64,000 bases of DNA from Emiliania huxleyi CCMP1516 (Eukaryota > Haptophyta > Isochrysidales > Noelaerhabdaceae), in NCBI RefSeq assembly GCF_000372725.1, contig NW_005198965.1:49452-113451 (forward strand). The letters run 5' to 3'. Under the pieces are notes generated by a model. That model made no database searches and had not been told where the DNA came from. It worked only from the letters and a program-made list of their open reading frames with translations. Both the position numbers and the translations under genes were made by a program. Positions 49,226-59,266 of the stretch are shown piece after piece; position 1 is the first letter of the stretch; each line of letters begins with the position of its first letter.

Positions 49226-51757
49226 TCAGATTGACCTTCTCGAGTGCAAGTTCTCCTTCTTGAGCGCATACACGGCGCCGCCCGCGCCCTCCACGTTGAA
49301 GCGCCCTGCGGCCGCTGCCGGGCCGATGACGGTTGCAACCGTATCGTTGAGCTCGGGCCGCGACCTGAGGCCGCTGATGATCACCTGCTCTCCGCTCGAG
49401 AAGGAGGGCCTCTCGCCTCCCCGGGCCGACTCTGCAGACGGCTGCCGCGCGCTCGCGTCGCCGCCCAGCACAGCCGCCCTCCCCGCCGTACCCGCGCCCG
49501 CCCCCGCGTTGGTGCTACATGCAGCATCGCTCTCGGCATCCGGAGCAGCCCACGGCGCTTCGGCGGCCGCATCGCCGTCAAAGCCACCCAACAGGTCTGC
49601 CGTGCCCAGCTGCTCCGTCACGGCCGCAGCACCCGCACCTTGCGGCAGCGACGACGCGCCCGCCGACGTGCCACAGCTCTCGGCGTCAAAGTCCGCCCAG
49701 CCGCTGCCCGCCGCCTCGACAGGCGCGGAGAAGGAGGAGAAGTCCGCCTCCCACGCCGGCGCCGCCGCGGCGGGCGCACCCACCGACTCGCCGCGCATCA
49801 TGTCCTCGAACCGCATCGCCGAACCGCCGCCGCCGCCGCCGCCGCTGCCCCGCCCGCTTCCGTTGCGCGCCCGCGCAGCACCATTCTCGCCCCTGCGCGG
49901 CGCCTCGCCCTTTGGGGAGGAGAGCGCGCCGGACGCCGCCTCCGCCTTGAGCACCGACGCCGCCTGCGCCACGTCGACCACCTCGGGCCTTCTCGCCGGA
50001 TCCGCCTGCTCGCAGAGAGGGGGGTGTGAAGAGACGCTGCTCACGACAGCCCTCCCCGTGCGCCGCCTCGAGCAGCATCTCGACGAACGGCTACTCTCGG
50101 CTACTCTCGGCTACTCTTCGGCACTCTCGGCTACTCTCGGCTACTCTCGGCTACTCTCGGCTACTCTACTCTCGGCTACTCTCGGCTACTCTCGGCTACT
50201 CTCGGCTGGCCTCAGCTACTCTCGGCTACTCTCGGCTACTCTCGGCTACTCTCGGCTGGTCTCGGCTGGTCTCGGCTGGCCTCGGCTACTCTCGGCTGGT
50301 CTCGGCTACTCTCGGCTGGTCTCGGCTGGTCTCGGCTGGTCTCGGCTGGTCTCGGCTGGTCTCGCCTCGAGGAGCATCTCGACAAGCGGCGTGATGACTG
50401 CGGCGTGCACCGCGTTGGCAGGCACGCGGTACCTGCGCGCAGCTCGGCCCTGTGAGAGGCGCCGCGCGGGGCAGGGCGGAGGTCGCCGGCACGCCGCGCG
50501 GCACCGTCCGCTCAGGATCTGCAGGTTTGGAGAGTCGCCGTCGAACGGGTGGCGCTGAAAGGCAAGCGCAAAGAGCAGCGTTCCGAGCGCCCAGACGTCG
50601 ACCTGCGGGCGGGCGGGCGGCGGGCGGGGGGCGGGGTCGCCAGCCGAGAGGGCGCGGCGGCGGCGGGAGCGGCGGCAGGCGTGGCGGCGGCGGGCGTGGC
50701 GGCGGGGGTGGCGGGGGTGGCGGCGGGTGCAGCAGCTCCTTGTAGTCGATCCGGTGTCCGCGGTGCATGTCGACCATCTCTGGCGCGCGGTTCATTGCGG
50801 TGGTGTACCGGCTGATCCGGTCCTCCTCGTCAAGGCGCATCTGGGCAGAGGCGCAGGAGAGGCGGGTGGAGGGAGAGGCGGTGCGAGAGGGAGTCGTTCC
50901 TCCGAAGCAGCCTCTAGCCAGGGCAGGGCGGAGGCGTGGGGTGGGTGGGGTGCGCGCTCGGGGCGCGGGCGGGAAGAGCAGGGTTCACGGGCGAGGGCAG
51001 GTGTGCCGGCAGGTTCAGAAGTGCGACCTCCCCATGCCGCGAAGCGGAGGCTAGTCTAGGGTGGAGTCTCGACTGCCTTCACCTGCCGCGAGGCAGAGTC
51101 GCAGTCTAGAGTGCGGCTCGTTGCGGACCCAAAGTCGCAGAGCTTGCAGACGCCGCGCGCGTCGACGAGGACGTTCTCGAGCTTGAGGTCGCGGTGTGCC
51201 ACCGGCGGGCTCTGCGCGTGCAGGTGGGCCACTCCCTTGCACACCTGCAAGAAGGCGTCCAGCGTCTCCGGCAACGGCAGCGGAGGCGGCAACGCGCCCG
51301 AGGCGTCCGGCATGCAGTGCTTGATGAGCGTGCCCTGCGAGCAGTACTCGAGGAGGAGCAGGTGCTCCTGGCCGCGCACGCCCGCCCGCTGCGTCGAGGC
51401 GAGCATGCCCACGATGTTCGGGTGCCGCGGCAGTGACTCCATCAGGTCTCGCTCCGCCTTGGCCAGCTCTGCGGACTCGGCGTCCTGCGCGAGCATCCGC
51501 TTGACCGCAAAGAGCTCGCCCGTCTCGGCGTGCCGTGCCATGTGCACGTACGCGAAGCCGCCCTCCGCGAGCGCCACCTCCTTCATGAGAACCGGGTACC
51601 CTCGGAAGGGCACGAGCTCCGTCCGCGCCGTCGCCGAGCGAAGCGCCCCGGCGCCCTCCTCGGCGAGCTGCCGCGCCTCCGCGAGCTTGGACTCGGCAAT
51701 CTTCTTGGCGTCCTCCGCGAGAGCGCGGCCCTTGTCGAGTATGGAGGAGAGCTTCAT
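49226..51757 (-). CDS. NAK-family protein kinase (AAK1/GAK-like) with C-terminal KOW-like motif, 5 exons
   Basis: Exons 51757-51083, 50840-50739, 50602-50505, 50432-50366, 50005-49226 (573 residues). Kinase motifs: [11 protein letters not shown] (glycine loop), [32 protein letters not shown] (about 187-198), [50 protein letters not shown]. The EYCSQGTL and YRAPEM-like parts are typical of NAK kinases, which phosphorylate clathrin adaptors. An Ala/Gly/Ser-rich tail ends in [20 protein letters not shown] with ALKKENL, a KOW-like module. Intron 50603-50738 fits only GA-AG (aligned to IWALG of AAK1/GAK). Intron 50006-50365 contains a repeat array between two copies of the exon-4 end. Confidence 0.85.
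50069..50390. repeat. 10-11-bp tandem array CTCGGCTACT/CTCGGCTGGT inside a NAK kinase intron
   Basis: About 26 units at 50093-50365. On both sides is a copy of the last 27 bases of exon 4 (GCCTCGAGSAGCATCTCGAC). Each copy has a GC donor. Confidence 0.9.
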
Positions 51758-52344
51758 ACAGCGCGCGGCGCGAGTATCTTGCACACAGCGAAGTAAGCGC
51801 GGCGCCGCGCTGTGGCTCAGTCGCTGGAAAAATTCGGCAGTTTTTCGGTGCTGGTAGCCCCACAAAAACAGGCGCGCGCAGCGCGCCCAGGGGCGCCGCA
51901 GGCGCCCCAAGCGGCGCGGAGCGCCGCCGCAGGCGGCGGACAGCAGGTGCGCGAAATTAAACGCCATTTTCGGTTCCGCGGTTTTGCCACTAACATTGAA
52001 ATCCGGTACACAGACGGCAGCCGCGCCTACCCGGATATAGCCGCAGCCACTCCCAGCTACTCGGTGTGAACAGAGAGTTCGTACACCGAGCAGCAGGGAG
52101 GACCGAGGCCCCTCGGTGTTCACAGCGGAGTGGCTGGGGCATCCAGACAGGCGCCGCGCTGTAGCTCACAGTTCTGTGGGAAAAATTCTAAAGCTCAGCA
52201 AGTGCTCCAGCCTCTCTGAGCACTTGCTTGAGTGAGCACTTGATAGGGTCGATTCCGCATGGTACGGGACCCCTCGATCGTCTCGCCCTCCCTCACTGGT
52301 GTGTTCATTGGGGGGGGTCATAACAAACACGGTACAGGATCGAG
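51758..52344. other. Intergenic region
   Basis: GGCGCCGCGCTGT with TAGCTCA-like extension occurs at 51799 and 52151. Inverted pieces of CTCGGTGTGAACA/TGTTCACA surround 52060-52125. No gene seen. Confidence 0.4.
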
Positions 52345-55200
52345 GTGCACGCTGCTGAGGGACCCCAGATGGCGTCGGCCGTGCGAGCCGCAGCGGGCGA
52401 CCGCGACCTGCCCACGCTCTCTCTGGGGGAGGCGGCGGACGCTATGAGGCGGGCGAGGATACGCCTGCCGGCCAGTGCGCGAGAACTCGAGGACGCGCGG
52501 GCGCCAAAGCTTCAGCGGCCGCTGTCGGCCGAGGAGCGGGGTACGGCGCCCACCTACCCCTGCTCGCGAGCGAACTCGGGGTCAGAGGCTTACTGCGAGG
52601 TCTGCGCCCTGCGACCGCCCGCGCCCGGACAGTACGCCTGCTCGACCTGTGCCGAGCTAGAGGCCAGCCGCTTCAGCGGGCAGCTCGCGTGCTTCGGGGC
52701 TGGCCAGAGGCCGCCGTCAGGCTACGAGGTGAAGGACGTGTCGCGCGGGACGGAGTTCGGCAACCCGGTCGGGATGCGCACGCACCAGCGCAGCGAGTAC
52801 GTCCGCGCGGTGCGCGGCTTCGAAGACATCTGCGCAAACCTCCCTAGCATAGCCGGCCAGCCGCTCCCCGTGCCGCTGCTCGAACGCCTCGACTGCGTGA
52901 TGGGGCCGCAGCTGGAGCTCACGCGCAGACACCTCAACGACGGGCTGTGGAGCGTCTCGCGAGAGGTGTTCGAGGGCGCGGCGTTCGCCCTCCGATGCCG
53001 CTGCGCCGGCCTGAGGCGCGGCTTTCCGTGCCACAGCCAGTCAGTTCGCCGGGAGCTGATACGCCGGGCGGAGGCGTGGGCGGACTGGCCGCAGGGCGAG
53101 CGACATCGAGACCGACCTCCGCGCGGACAGCCCGAGGGTTATCCCACGACTCGCGAGGACGCCGATGACGCCGAGGGGGCGGCGCCGGGGCGTAAGCGGC
53201 GGCGCGGATCCCGAGGCGGGCGCAAGCGCACCAATCGGCCGCGCGGAGACGGCACTCGCGACGAGGCGTCTGCGCCCCGCCTGTTGCTGGCGCTACCTAC
53301 CGCGGGCGGACCGCCCAGCTCATCGCGAGACGACGACGAGACCACCGTGGTCGGCGGCTCCGACAGCGAAGCCACTGTCGTGGAGGACGACGTGGTGAAG
53401 ATCGAGCCGACCCCGAGCCCGCGGGGGACCCCGGCGCCGGCCGTCCCGCCGGAGGGCCGCCTACTATCGTTGCGAGCCCCGAGTCTGGGCATCGACGAGG
53501 CCTTTCGCAGGCGGGCGGGACGCTTCGCCTCCGGCCTCTACGAGGGAGGTTCCGCGAGCCCGGCCTCCAAGAGCGGGCGCCTCGTGCACCTGCGCCCCGC
53601 CGACCTGAGCAGCGAGGCGGCGATGCAGAGGCGATTTCGTCGCTTCGCGCAGGCGCCGGTGCCCGCCCCCTCGCCGGATCAGCGCCAACGAGCTCTCTCG
53701 CCCGTGGAGCGGGGCTACCACCGCTCGACAGCCAGCGCGCGGGCCAACTCGGGCTCGGAGGTCTACTCGCCGGAGACGCGCCGCGCTCGCACGCGCCCTC
53801 TCTACGAAACGCGGCGACGCCCGAGTGGCGCAGATCCGCCCCGCGACGAGCCGCGGCGCGAGGCGCGCGGGGCGATCGGGACCGCACCCGCGCCCGGGTC
53901 GGAAGCGGCGGGCACCCGCCCACCGGGCAACAGGTCCGGCAAGCGACGCGCTGAAGGCGGACCGAGGTACGCCAGCTGCTGGACGTGCCACGAACCCTTC
54001 GAGCCTCGGACGCTGGGGCCCAATCTATTCTCTCGTTGCTGCGTCAGCTGTCGCCCGCCGAGCCCACCGCGCGACCGCACGGGCCCGGGCGAGGCCTCCT
54101 CAAGCAACGCCGATGGAGGCGCGGGAGGGCGACACCTCGCAGACGAGCGCGCAGGGATGCGTGGCTTACAGTCTGGGGCAGCGGCCAGGCCGGCCGATGC
54201 AACGCCACCGTCCCTGCCACCGTCGCCGGTGGACGAGCCGCTGCTCCCGCGCCGCCGGGTGGCCGCTCTGCCTCCGGCCCCGAGCGGGGCGCAGGGACCC
54301 TCGCGACCCCGCCCGCTCTCGCCGGTCGAGAGGCACACGGATTTGGCCTGCGCCGGCGCCAGGAGCGACTCGGCCTCCGAGCCCCCGTCGGCGCGACTGC
54401 AGTGGCTTGCGCAAGTCAACGAAGTCTTTCGGGGCGGCCAGAGCCGGGCGCCTCGCCAAGCGCCTTCGGCCATGACCGCGGCGCCCATCGTTGCATCCGG
54501 GCCTCCCCCGGCAACGGCAACTCTGGATCCTCGACCGACGCACGGCGCGACAGACCGCAGCCCAGGGCGCGACTGGAGCGCCTCCGTCATCGAGATCCTC
54601 AGTGGGCAGCGCGAGCCTCCGCTACAGACGACCGGGCCGGTCGAGGTCGCCGCTATCCCCGGCGCCACCATCACGACCCGGAGAATCGTTGGCGTTGGAA
54701 GCCACGCGCGCTTCGACATGGTCGAGCCGCTGGCCGGGGCCAAGCGGAGGAGCGAGTCCGCGCTACGGCGCGCCAGTCAAGAGATGGCGCGCCTCGCCAG
54801 CCGACGCCTCTTGGAGGACGACTCCGCCGGGCGCATCGGGTGTGCCCCCGGCTTCCTGCAAGATATCCTCCTAGCCGAGGAGGACCTGATGGACTACGGC
54901 ATCAACTACAACACCAACACAAAGGACGCCTGTGCGTGGGACGCGTGGGAAGAATTCTGCGGCGCGCACCGGCGTCCGCTCGGCCTGAGCTGTGACCCTT
55001 GGGACCAGCCCCCGAGTGGATCAATGGACACCTCCATGCGGTGGTCGCCGTCCTTGTCAGCCGTCCTGAGCGGAGGCAAGGTTTGTTCGATCCAGGACCT
55101 CTTCCCCCGCAGACCGTCCTCAGTGGGGAGAGGTGGGGCCCTTCCTCCCGCAGATCGTCCTCAGCGAGGAGGGGCGATCCCATCAGGAGGTCGTTCCTAG
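52345..55200 (+). CDS. Mobile-element protein with zinc-finger-like motifs and tyrosine-recombinase-type N-terminal domain
   Basis: A 951-codon frame with composition unlike host genes: long Arg/Pro/Ser-rich stretches and repeated sub-blocks (SRANSGSEAYCEV, SARANSGSEVYSPE, GARSDSASEPP). CxxC pairs appear twice (YCEVCAL...YACSTCAE and ASCWTCHEPFE...SRCCVSC), possible zinc sites of a Gag-like region. At residues about 830-880, LMDYGINYNTNTKDACAWDAWEEFC resembles the SAM-like core-binding domain before tyrosine-recombinase catalytic domains of DIRS/Ngaro-like elements. The catalytic part is missing: the frame runs out at 55000-55200, where CCGCAGAYCGTCCTCAG repeats begin. No reverse transcriptase is visible. 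Probably a truncated element. Confidence 0.5.
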   Translation: MHAAEGPQMASAVRAAAGDRDLPTLSLGEAADAMRRARIRLPASARELEDARAPKLQRPLSAEERGTAPTYPCSRANSGSEAYCEVCALRPPAPGQYACSTCAELEASRFSGQLACFGAGQRPPSGYEVKDVSRGTEFGNPVGMRTHQRSEYVRAVRGFEDICANLPSIAGQPLPVPLLERLDCVMGPQLELTRRHLNDGLWSVSREVFEGAAFALRCRCAGLRRGFPCHSQSVRRELIRRAEAWADWPQGERHRDRPPRGQPEGYPTTREDADDAEGAAPGRKRRRGSRGGRKRTNRPRGDGTRDEASAPRLLLALPTAGGPPSSSRDDDETTVVGGSDSEATVVEDDVVKIEPTPSPRGTPAPAVPPEGRLLSLRAPSLGIDEAFRRRAGRFASGLYEGGSASPASKSGRLVHLRPADLSSEAAMQRRFRRFAQAPVPAPSPDQRQRALSPVERGYHRSTASARANSGSEVYSPETRRARTRPLYETRRRPSGADPPRDEPRREARGAIGTAPAPGSEAAGTRPPGNRSGKRRAEGGPRYASCWTCHEPFEPRTLGPNLFSRCCVSCRPPSPPRDRTGPGEASSSNADGGAGGRHLADERAGMRGLQSGAAARPADATPPSLPPSPVDEPLLPRRRVAALPPAPSGAQGPSRPRPLSPVERHTDLACAGARSDSASEPPSARLQWLAQVNEVFRGGQSRAPRQAPSAMTAAPIVASGPPPATATLDPRPTHGATDRSPGRDWSASVIEILSGQREPPLQTTGPVEVAAIPGATITTRRIVGVGSHARFDMVEPLAGAKRRSESALRRASQEMARLASRRLLEDDSAGRIGCAPGFLQDILLAEEDLMDYGINYNTNTKDACAWDAWEEFCGAHRRPLGLSCDPWDQPPSGSMDTSMRWSPSLSAVLSGGKVCSIQDLFPRRPSSVGRGGALPPADRPQRGGAIPSGGRS

Positions 55201-55770
55201 CGACTCGGCTCCCCCCGCAGACCGTCCTCAGTGGGGAGCCCTCCTTTTCCTGGGCGCACATGGTGGTGGCGGCGACGATACTCCAAACCGGCGAAGGCAT
55301 GGGCAGCTCGAGGAGGCGACCGCTGGCCCTCTCCTGTCGGACTGATGGCCCGAAACAACTACCAAGACTTTGTCGAGCTCAACGTCTCTACCTGTGGCGC
55401 GACCGACGCAACTGCGGAGGTGTTAACTGCTGTCGGCAACAGCCAGCCGGAGGGCAACCTCGTTAGGAGGCTAGAGATCTCCCTCATCCGGGGGGAGGAT
55501 CGCCCTGCCACAGCTACGCGAGCGACGCCAGCTTGCGAGACGTTCAATTCGAGCATTCGGGCCGCGCGACCTATGGAGACCCAGCCAGAGGCAAGCGTGG
55601 GCGCTGCCCAAGCGGATCGCCGGCAACTAGTGCCGCCCGCGCCTGGCGCGACCGCCTTCAAGCGCGGGCGGCCCGTGACTTTGCTCCATCAAACGGGACA
55701 AGGCAAAAACACAGTTGCACAGATACATGCCGGCGGCGCGACTCCCCCCCGCAGATCGTCCTCAGTGGGG
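55111..55770. repeat. Interspersed CCGCAGAYCGTCCTCAGYG motif, 4 copies
   Basis: Copies at about 55111, 55142, 55217 and 55749, each followed by GGGAG- or GAGGAG-type sequence. They lie just past the recombinase-like domain and interrupt its frame. Confidence 0.7.
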
Positions 55771-55793
55771 GAGACCGCGACACCGGTGACGGA

Positions 55794-55880
55794 GCGCAGT
55801 TGGGAGTGTCTTCGGCTCACGCCAGGGCGCTCGTTGCTCCTCCGTCTCTTTGTATCTTCCATACTGCATTTATCAGAAGA
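55794..55880 (+). repeat. Direct repeat, left copy
   Basis: From GGGAGTGTCTTCGGCTCACG to CTGCATTTATCAGAAGA. Copied at 56176-56256. Confidence 0.85.
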
Positions 55881-56169
55881 CGTATGGTTCTTGCACTTGT
55901 GCAAGATTGGGCGTCTTCTGCCGCAGTCCCTTTGATGGGAGGCCCCAGGGTGGGGGCCACCTCGAACCCCCGGCCAGGGATTCGAGCGGAGGGTGCCCCG
56001 GATTCATCTATCCGTTGGGCCCCGGTACATTCATTAGAACTGATCACTTTGCGCAGCAGCCGTCCCTTCGCCGACTGGACGGCAGTGCGCTGCGTTGTCG
56101 CTCTGTCGTGCACGCTCTCGTGCCTCGTTGTTGTGACCCACCCTGTCCCACCCGTGTGTGATCAGTGTC

Positions 56170-56256
56170 TACGGAGGGAGTGTCTTCGGCTCACGCCAGG
56201 GCGCTCGTTGCTCCTCCGTCTCTTTGTATCTTCCATACTGCATTTATCAGAAGATA
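56170..56256 (+). repeat. Direct repeat, right copy
   Basis: Same as 55794-55880, about 380 bp apart. Possibly short LTR-like ends or a simple duplication. Confidence 0.85.
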
Positions 56257-56759
56257 AATAAATAAATACAACGGACACGCCAAACGAGGGGTGGGAGAAG
56301 GACAGGGTCCCCACCTGCACAAGCAGGATCTTGTAGGACGATCAGGGACACAGGGGAACGGGAGCGGGGAGCGCATCGCGACACGGAGGGGGGCTGGGCA
56401 GGGGGTTCACCCTCACGACAGGAATCCCATCTCTCGTATAGGACAGGTTGCACCCGGCGGCACGGGGGCAAGCGCGGGCCTCCTACTGGTTGCGCTCTCC
56501 TAGTTCTCCTGCTCCTGACAAGGGACAGCGACAGGCTCGCAGCACAGTGGACTCCCTATCCACTGGCGATCTCTCTCGACTAGCGACCTTCCTCCGACGT
56601 CTCACCGGCAGTCTCTTCTACCACAGGCAGACTGACACGTGGGTGGCAGTGGCGGTGATAGGAGTCTCCCACTCTGTGGGCCTCGCTAGAAGTGCGACCC
56701 CTGCGCGTGTCCTCGCCCTTGAGGAAGGGGAAGGGGCTGTGTGTCTGTGCATGTGTACA

Positions 56760-56764
<5 letters not shown>

Positions 56765-56828
<64 letters not shown>

Positions 56829-56862
56829 CGCTCGCTCGCTCGCTCGCTCGCTCGCTCGCTCG
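56765..56862. repeat. (GT)n(CGCT)n compound microsatellite
   Basis: About 30 GT units, then about nine CGCT units. Confidence 0.95.
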
Positions 56863-57036
56863 CGTGCGTGCTCGCATGCGCGCGCGCGTGCGCGGTCGCG
56901 CGCGCGCTGCGCGAGCCGCCCTGCCCGCTGCGCTGCTAGGGTTGCGCTGCGGGAAGGGCTCGGCGGCCGTTCCTAGAAATCCTCGTCGCTCCCCCTTTAT
57001 CAGAAGACAGTGTTGAGTTCGTTCTAGCTAAAATTC

Positions 57037-57525
57037 TTGCCCTGCCGCTTCGCCACTCGCAACACACGTATGCTGCCGCCCAACAGGTGTTACGGTTTCA
57101 ACGCGACAAAAAGGCAACTCGTCTTCAAGCGGCGAGGCCGCGCGCTGCCGCGCCGGTCCGTCCACCGGCTGGCACGCAGCCCGTTCCAGGCCTCGCTGAC
57201 GCCCGACGACACCAGCTCTCCCGCCTGTGCGGCGCCCGCGGAGGCCGGCGTGCGTGGCAAGAAAATTCTGCAGGACCGCGTGCGGAAGCACGCGGAGCTC
57301 GACCGCGTGTGGTCCTTCCTCGTCGCGCGGCACGACGGCCTGGAAAGAGTCGAGGCGAAAATACTTCGCGAGGTGCAGCAGCGCGCTCTGCAGCTCTTGC
57401 AGGGCGTGCAGCGAGAGATGGCGCAGCGGGTCGTGGCCGCCACCGCCGCGCGCGCGGACGACGGGTGGCGCGGCGACGGGTGGCGTGGCAACGGCAACGG
57501 CGCGGGAGCGGTCGGACATCGTTGA
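57037..57525 (+). CDS. Small hypothetical helical protein
   Basis: Up to 162 residues; a better start may be the ATG at 57070. The C-terminal half looks like a real amphipathic helix pair (ILQDRVRKHAELDRVWSFLV, ERVEAKILREVQQRALQLLQ). A minus-strand frame of 203 codons overlaps it but has less structured sequence. Unknown function. Confidence 0.4.
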   Translation: MPCRFATRNTRMLPPNRCYGFNATKRQLVFKRRGRALPRRSVHRLARSPFQASLTPDDTSSPACAAPAEAGVRGKKILQDRVRKHAELDRVWSFLVARHDGLERVEAKILREVQQRALQLLQGVQREMAQRVVAATAARADDGWRGDGWRGNGNGAGAVGHR

Positions 57526-57686
57526 GCCTAATGGCGTCGAGAGAGTTGTTGTGACATCGTATTTAGATTTTAGGCGTGGTGCTGTGAGACACACGCACAC
57601 ACGTTTTAATCGCATCAAGAACACATGTGAACCATGCACGTGTGGCGCGCGAGCTCTCGAGGGAACGGACTGCGGTCTGCCTCTCG

Positions 57687-58709
57687 TCAGTATCCCGCCT
57701 CCCAGTCAAAGGTCGCTCCGCCTTCGCGCAGGGCCTCGACGCCGCCGCGCTCAAACCGCTCTAAATTGTCTGCGAAGGCGGCGGCGACGTCCTCCGGCTG
57801 AGTCACCGCCGAGTTGTGGCTTGTGACGGTAGCCTTTGGGTGAGCCCAGAGGGGCGACTCTTCGCGCAGCGGCTCCGGAGCGAAGACATCGCTCACAAAG
57901 TGGCCCAGCCAGCCTCGCTCGAGTGCCTCGAGGGCGGTGCTCTCTCCAATCACGTCGCCGCGCCCCACGTTGATGAGCACGGGCGGCTTCGTGGGCGGCT
58001 GCGCGCCGTCGCGGCGCGAGGCGGCGGCGGCGGAGAGGACGCTGCCGTCAATCAGCCCGCGCGTCGCCGGCGTCGAAGGAAGCACCGAGACGATGTAGTC
58101 TGCGCTCGCGAAGAGCTCCGCCAGCCCGTCCATGCCGAGGACACGGCTCACGCCGGCGCTCGCGTCCGTGTCGCGAGGCGTCGGGTCGCGCCGGCACCCG
58201 ATCACCTTCATCCGGAGCCCGTGGTGCGCGACGCGAGCAATCTCGGAGCCGATGTCTCCGAGGCCGAGTACGCCGAGTGTGAGCGACGAGAGGCGACGGT
58301 ACGTGAAGCCGGCCGAGGCGCGCGAGGCTGCCCACTCGGCGCGGCTCTGCATCCGGCGCTGCTCCTCATACTGCCGCTCTAGCGCGAGGATGTGCAGCGT
58401 GCAGTACTCGCCCATGTCCGGCCCAAAGCAGCCGGCGAGCCGAGTGACCGTATAGTCGCGCCGCGGCACGTCGAGCAGCTGGTTGCAGCCCGCAAAGGTC
58501 GACTGCAGCCACGCGAGGCGCGGCGCGCTCGCAACCAGCGGCGCGAGCAGCGCCGGCTCGCCCACCAGTACGTCGCATGACTGCAGCTGCAGGGCCGGGT
58601 CCTCACCGGTCTCGGTCCAGCGGATCCACGGCCCGGCGAGGCCACGCGCCTCAAAGGCGGCGCGGAGACCCGCGATCTGTGACACAACGAGGACGGCGGG
58701 GCGGGGCAT
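57687..58709 (-). CDS. D-isomer-specific 2-hydroxyacid dehydrogenase (GhrA-like)
   Basis: Intronless, 340 residues from the ATG at 58709. The frame stays open further upstream, but only through a dispersed repeat (58820-58906). The NAD(P)-binding domain has GVLGLGDIGSEIARV (GxGxxG at 149-154) and VIGCRRDPTPRD. Further on are YIVSVLPSTPATRGLIDGSV, LINVGRGDVIGE, HFVSDVFAPEPLREESPLW and the catalytic-His region TVTSHNSAVTQPED. The overall order matches glyoxylate/hydroxypyruvate reductase A-type enzymes. The usual catalytic arginine region is VLINVGRG-adjacent as expected. Likely reduces glyoxylate or hydroxypyruvate, for example in photorespiration. No clear targeting peptide. Confidence 0.88.
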   Translation of the reverse strand: MPRPAVLVVSQIAGLRAAFEARGLAGPWIRWTETGEDPALQLQSCDVLVGEPALLAPLVASAPRLAWLQSTFAGCNQLLDVPRRDYTVTRLAGCFGPDMGEYCTLHILALERQYEEQRRMQSRAEWAASRASAGFTYRRLSSLTLGVLGLGDIGSEIARVAHHGLRMKVIGCRRDPTPRDTDASAGVSRVLGMDGLAELFASADYIVSVLPSTPATRGLIDGSVLSAAAASRRDGAQPPTKPPVLINVGRGDVIGESTALEALERGWLGHFVSDVFAPEPLREESPLWAHPKATVTSHNSAVTQPEDVAAAFADNLERFERGGVEALREGGATFDWEAGY

Positions 58710-59266
58710 ATACGCGTGTGCGTTACCCGCACGAGTGGACGACCCGAGCTTAACGAGCGGTGTCGCGCCGCCGCGGCTGTTATATTTTATTTTTTGGGGT
58801 CCACCACGAGCGTTCGTAATCTCTGTCCCGCGCCCACCCATACCGCGTTGGTGTCCAGTCCGAGCCTGACTGTTCTTCACCTTCCTACCTAACCTAACCA
58901 CACTGTTCCCGGGCATAGTCTGCTATGTTATAATACCGCCATCTCGGCTCCGCCCAACGGAGATTATTTATTATGTTGTTGAGATTATTAGGGATTTCAT
59001 TCCTTTTGGTTTTGGAGAAGATTTCCTGTTCCGTATCTTGGTTCGTAATAACTCTCCCGACAGCATCTTATGGACTCATGCGGTCGCTAGCTTTCCGCGC
59101 CGGCCTACCTGTACCTCCCGTGGCTCGCTCATACAAGCGACCCATGGCCTCGAGCCCATGGCGACAACCACACCTATGCGACCCGCGCGCGCTGCGTGGC
59201 CGAAGAATCGGAAAGTATAAACATTTATTTTGTCCCCAAGGGCGCCGCACACTCTACGCGCGCGCC
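58710..59266. other. Intergenic region between two minus-strand genes
   Basis: Holds the dispersed repeat 58820-58906 and an AT-rich block (58918-59060: TTATTTATTATGTTGTTGAG). The AT-rich part may include a promoter or a poly(A) region. TATATTTTATTTTTT at 58780-58795 is a candidate promoter element for the dehydrogenase. Confidence 0.45.
58820..58906 (-). repeat. Dispersed repeat, inverted copy of 3670-3757
   Basis: The reverse complement matches 3670-3757 with about four differences, including GGTTAGGTTAGGTAGGAAGG and CGCGGTATGGGTGG. A diverged relative is at 2735-2790. Confidence 0.85.

Larger units (their letters stand above)
55881..57036. other. Non-coding region after the mobile-element gene
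   Basis: Holds the second direct-repeat copy and a microsatellite. TTATCAGAAGACAGTG at 56997-57012 resembles the end of the direct repeat. No gene supported. Confidence 0.4.

Noticed and set aside
50093-50365. CRISPR-like array
   Set aside because: Head-to-tail 10-11-bp units without spacers inside an intron.
48798-50558. 586-codon plus-strand frame
   Set aside because: It runs through the NAK kinase exon in antisense and through the 10-bp array, which gives artificial [10 protein letters not shown] repeats.
57028-57639. 203-codon minus-strand frame
   Set aside because: Overlaps the plus-strand frame with better helical structure; low-complexity ends. Not fully excluded.
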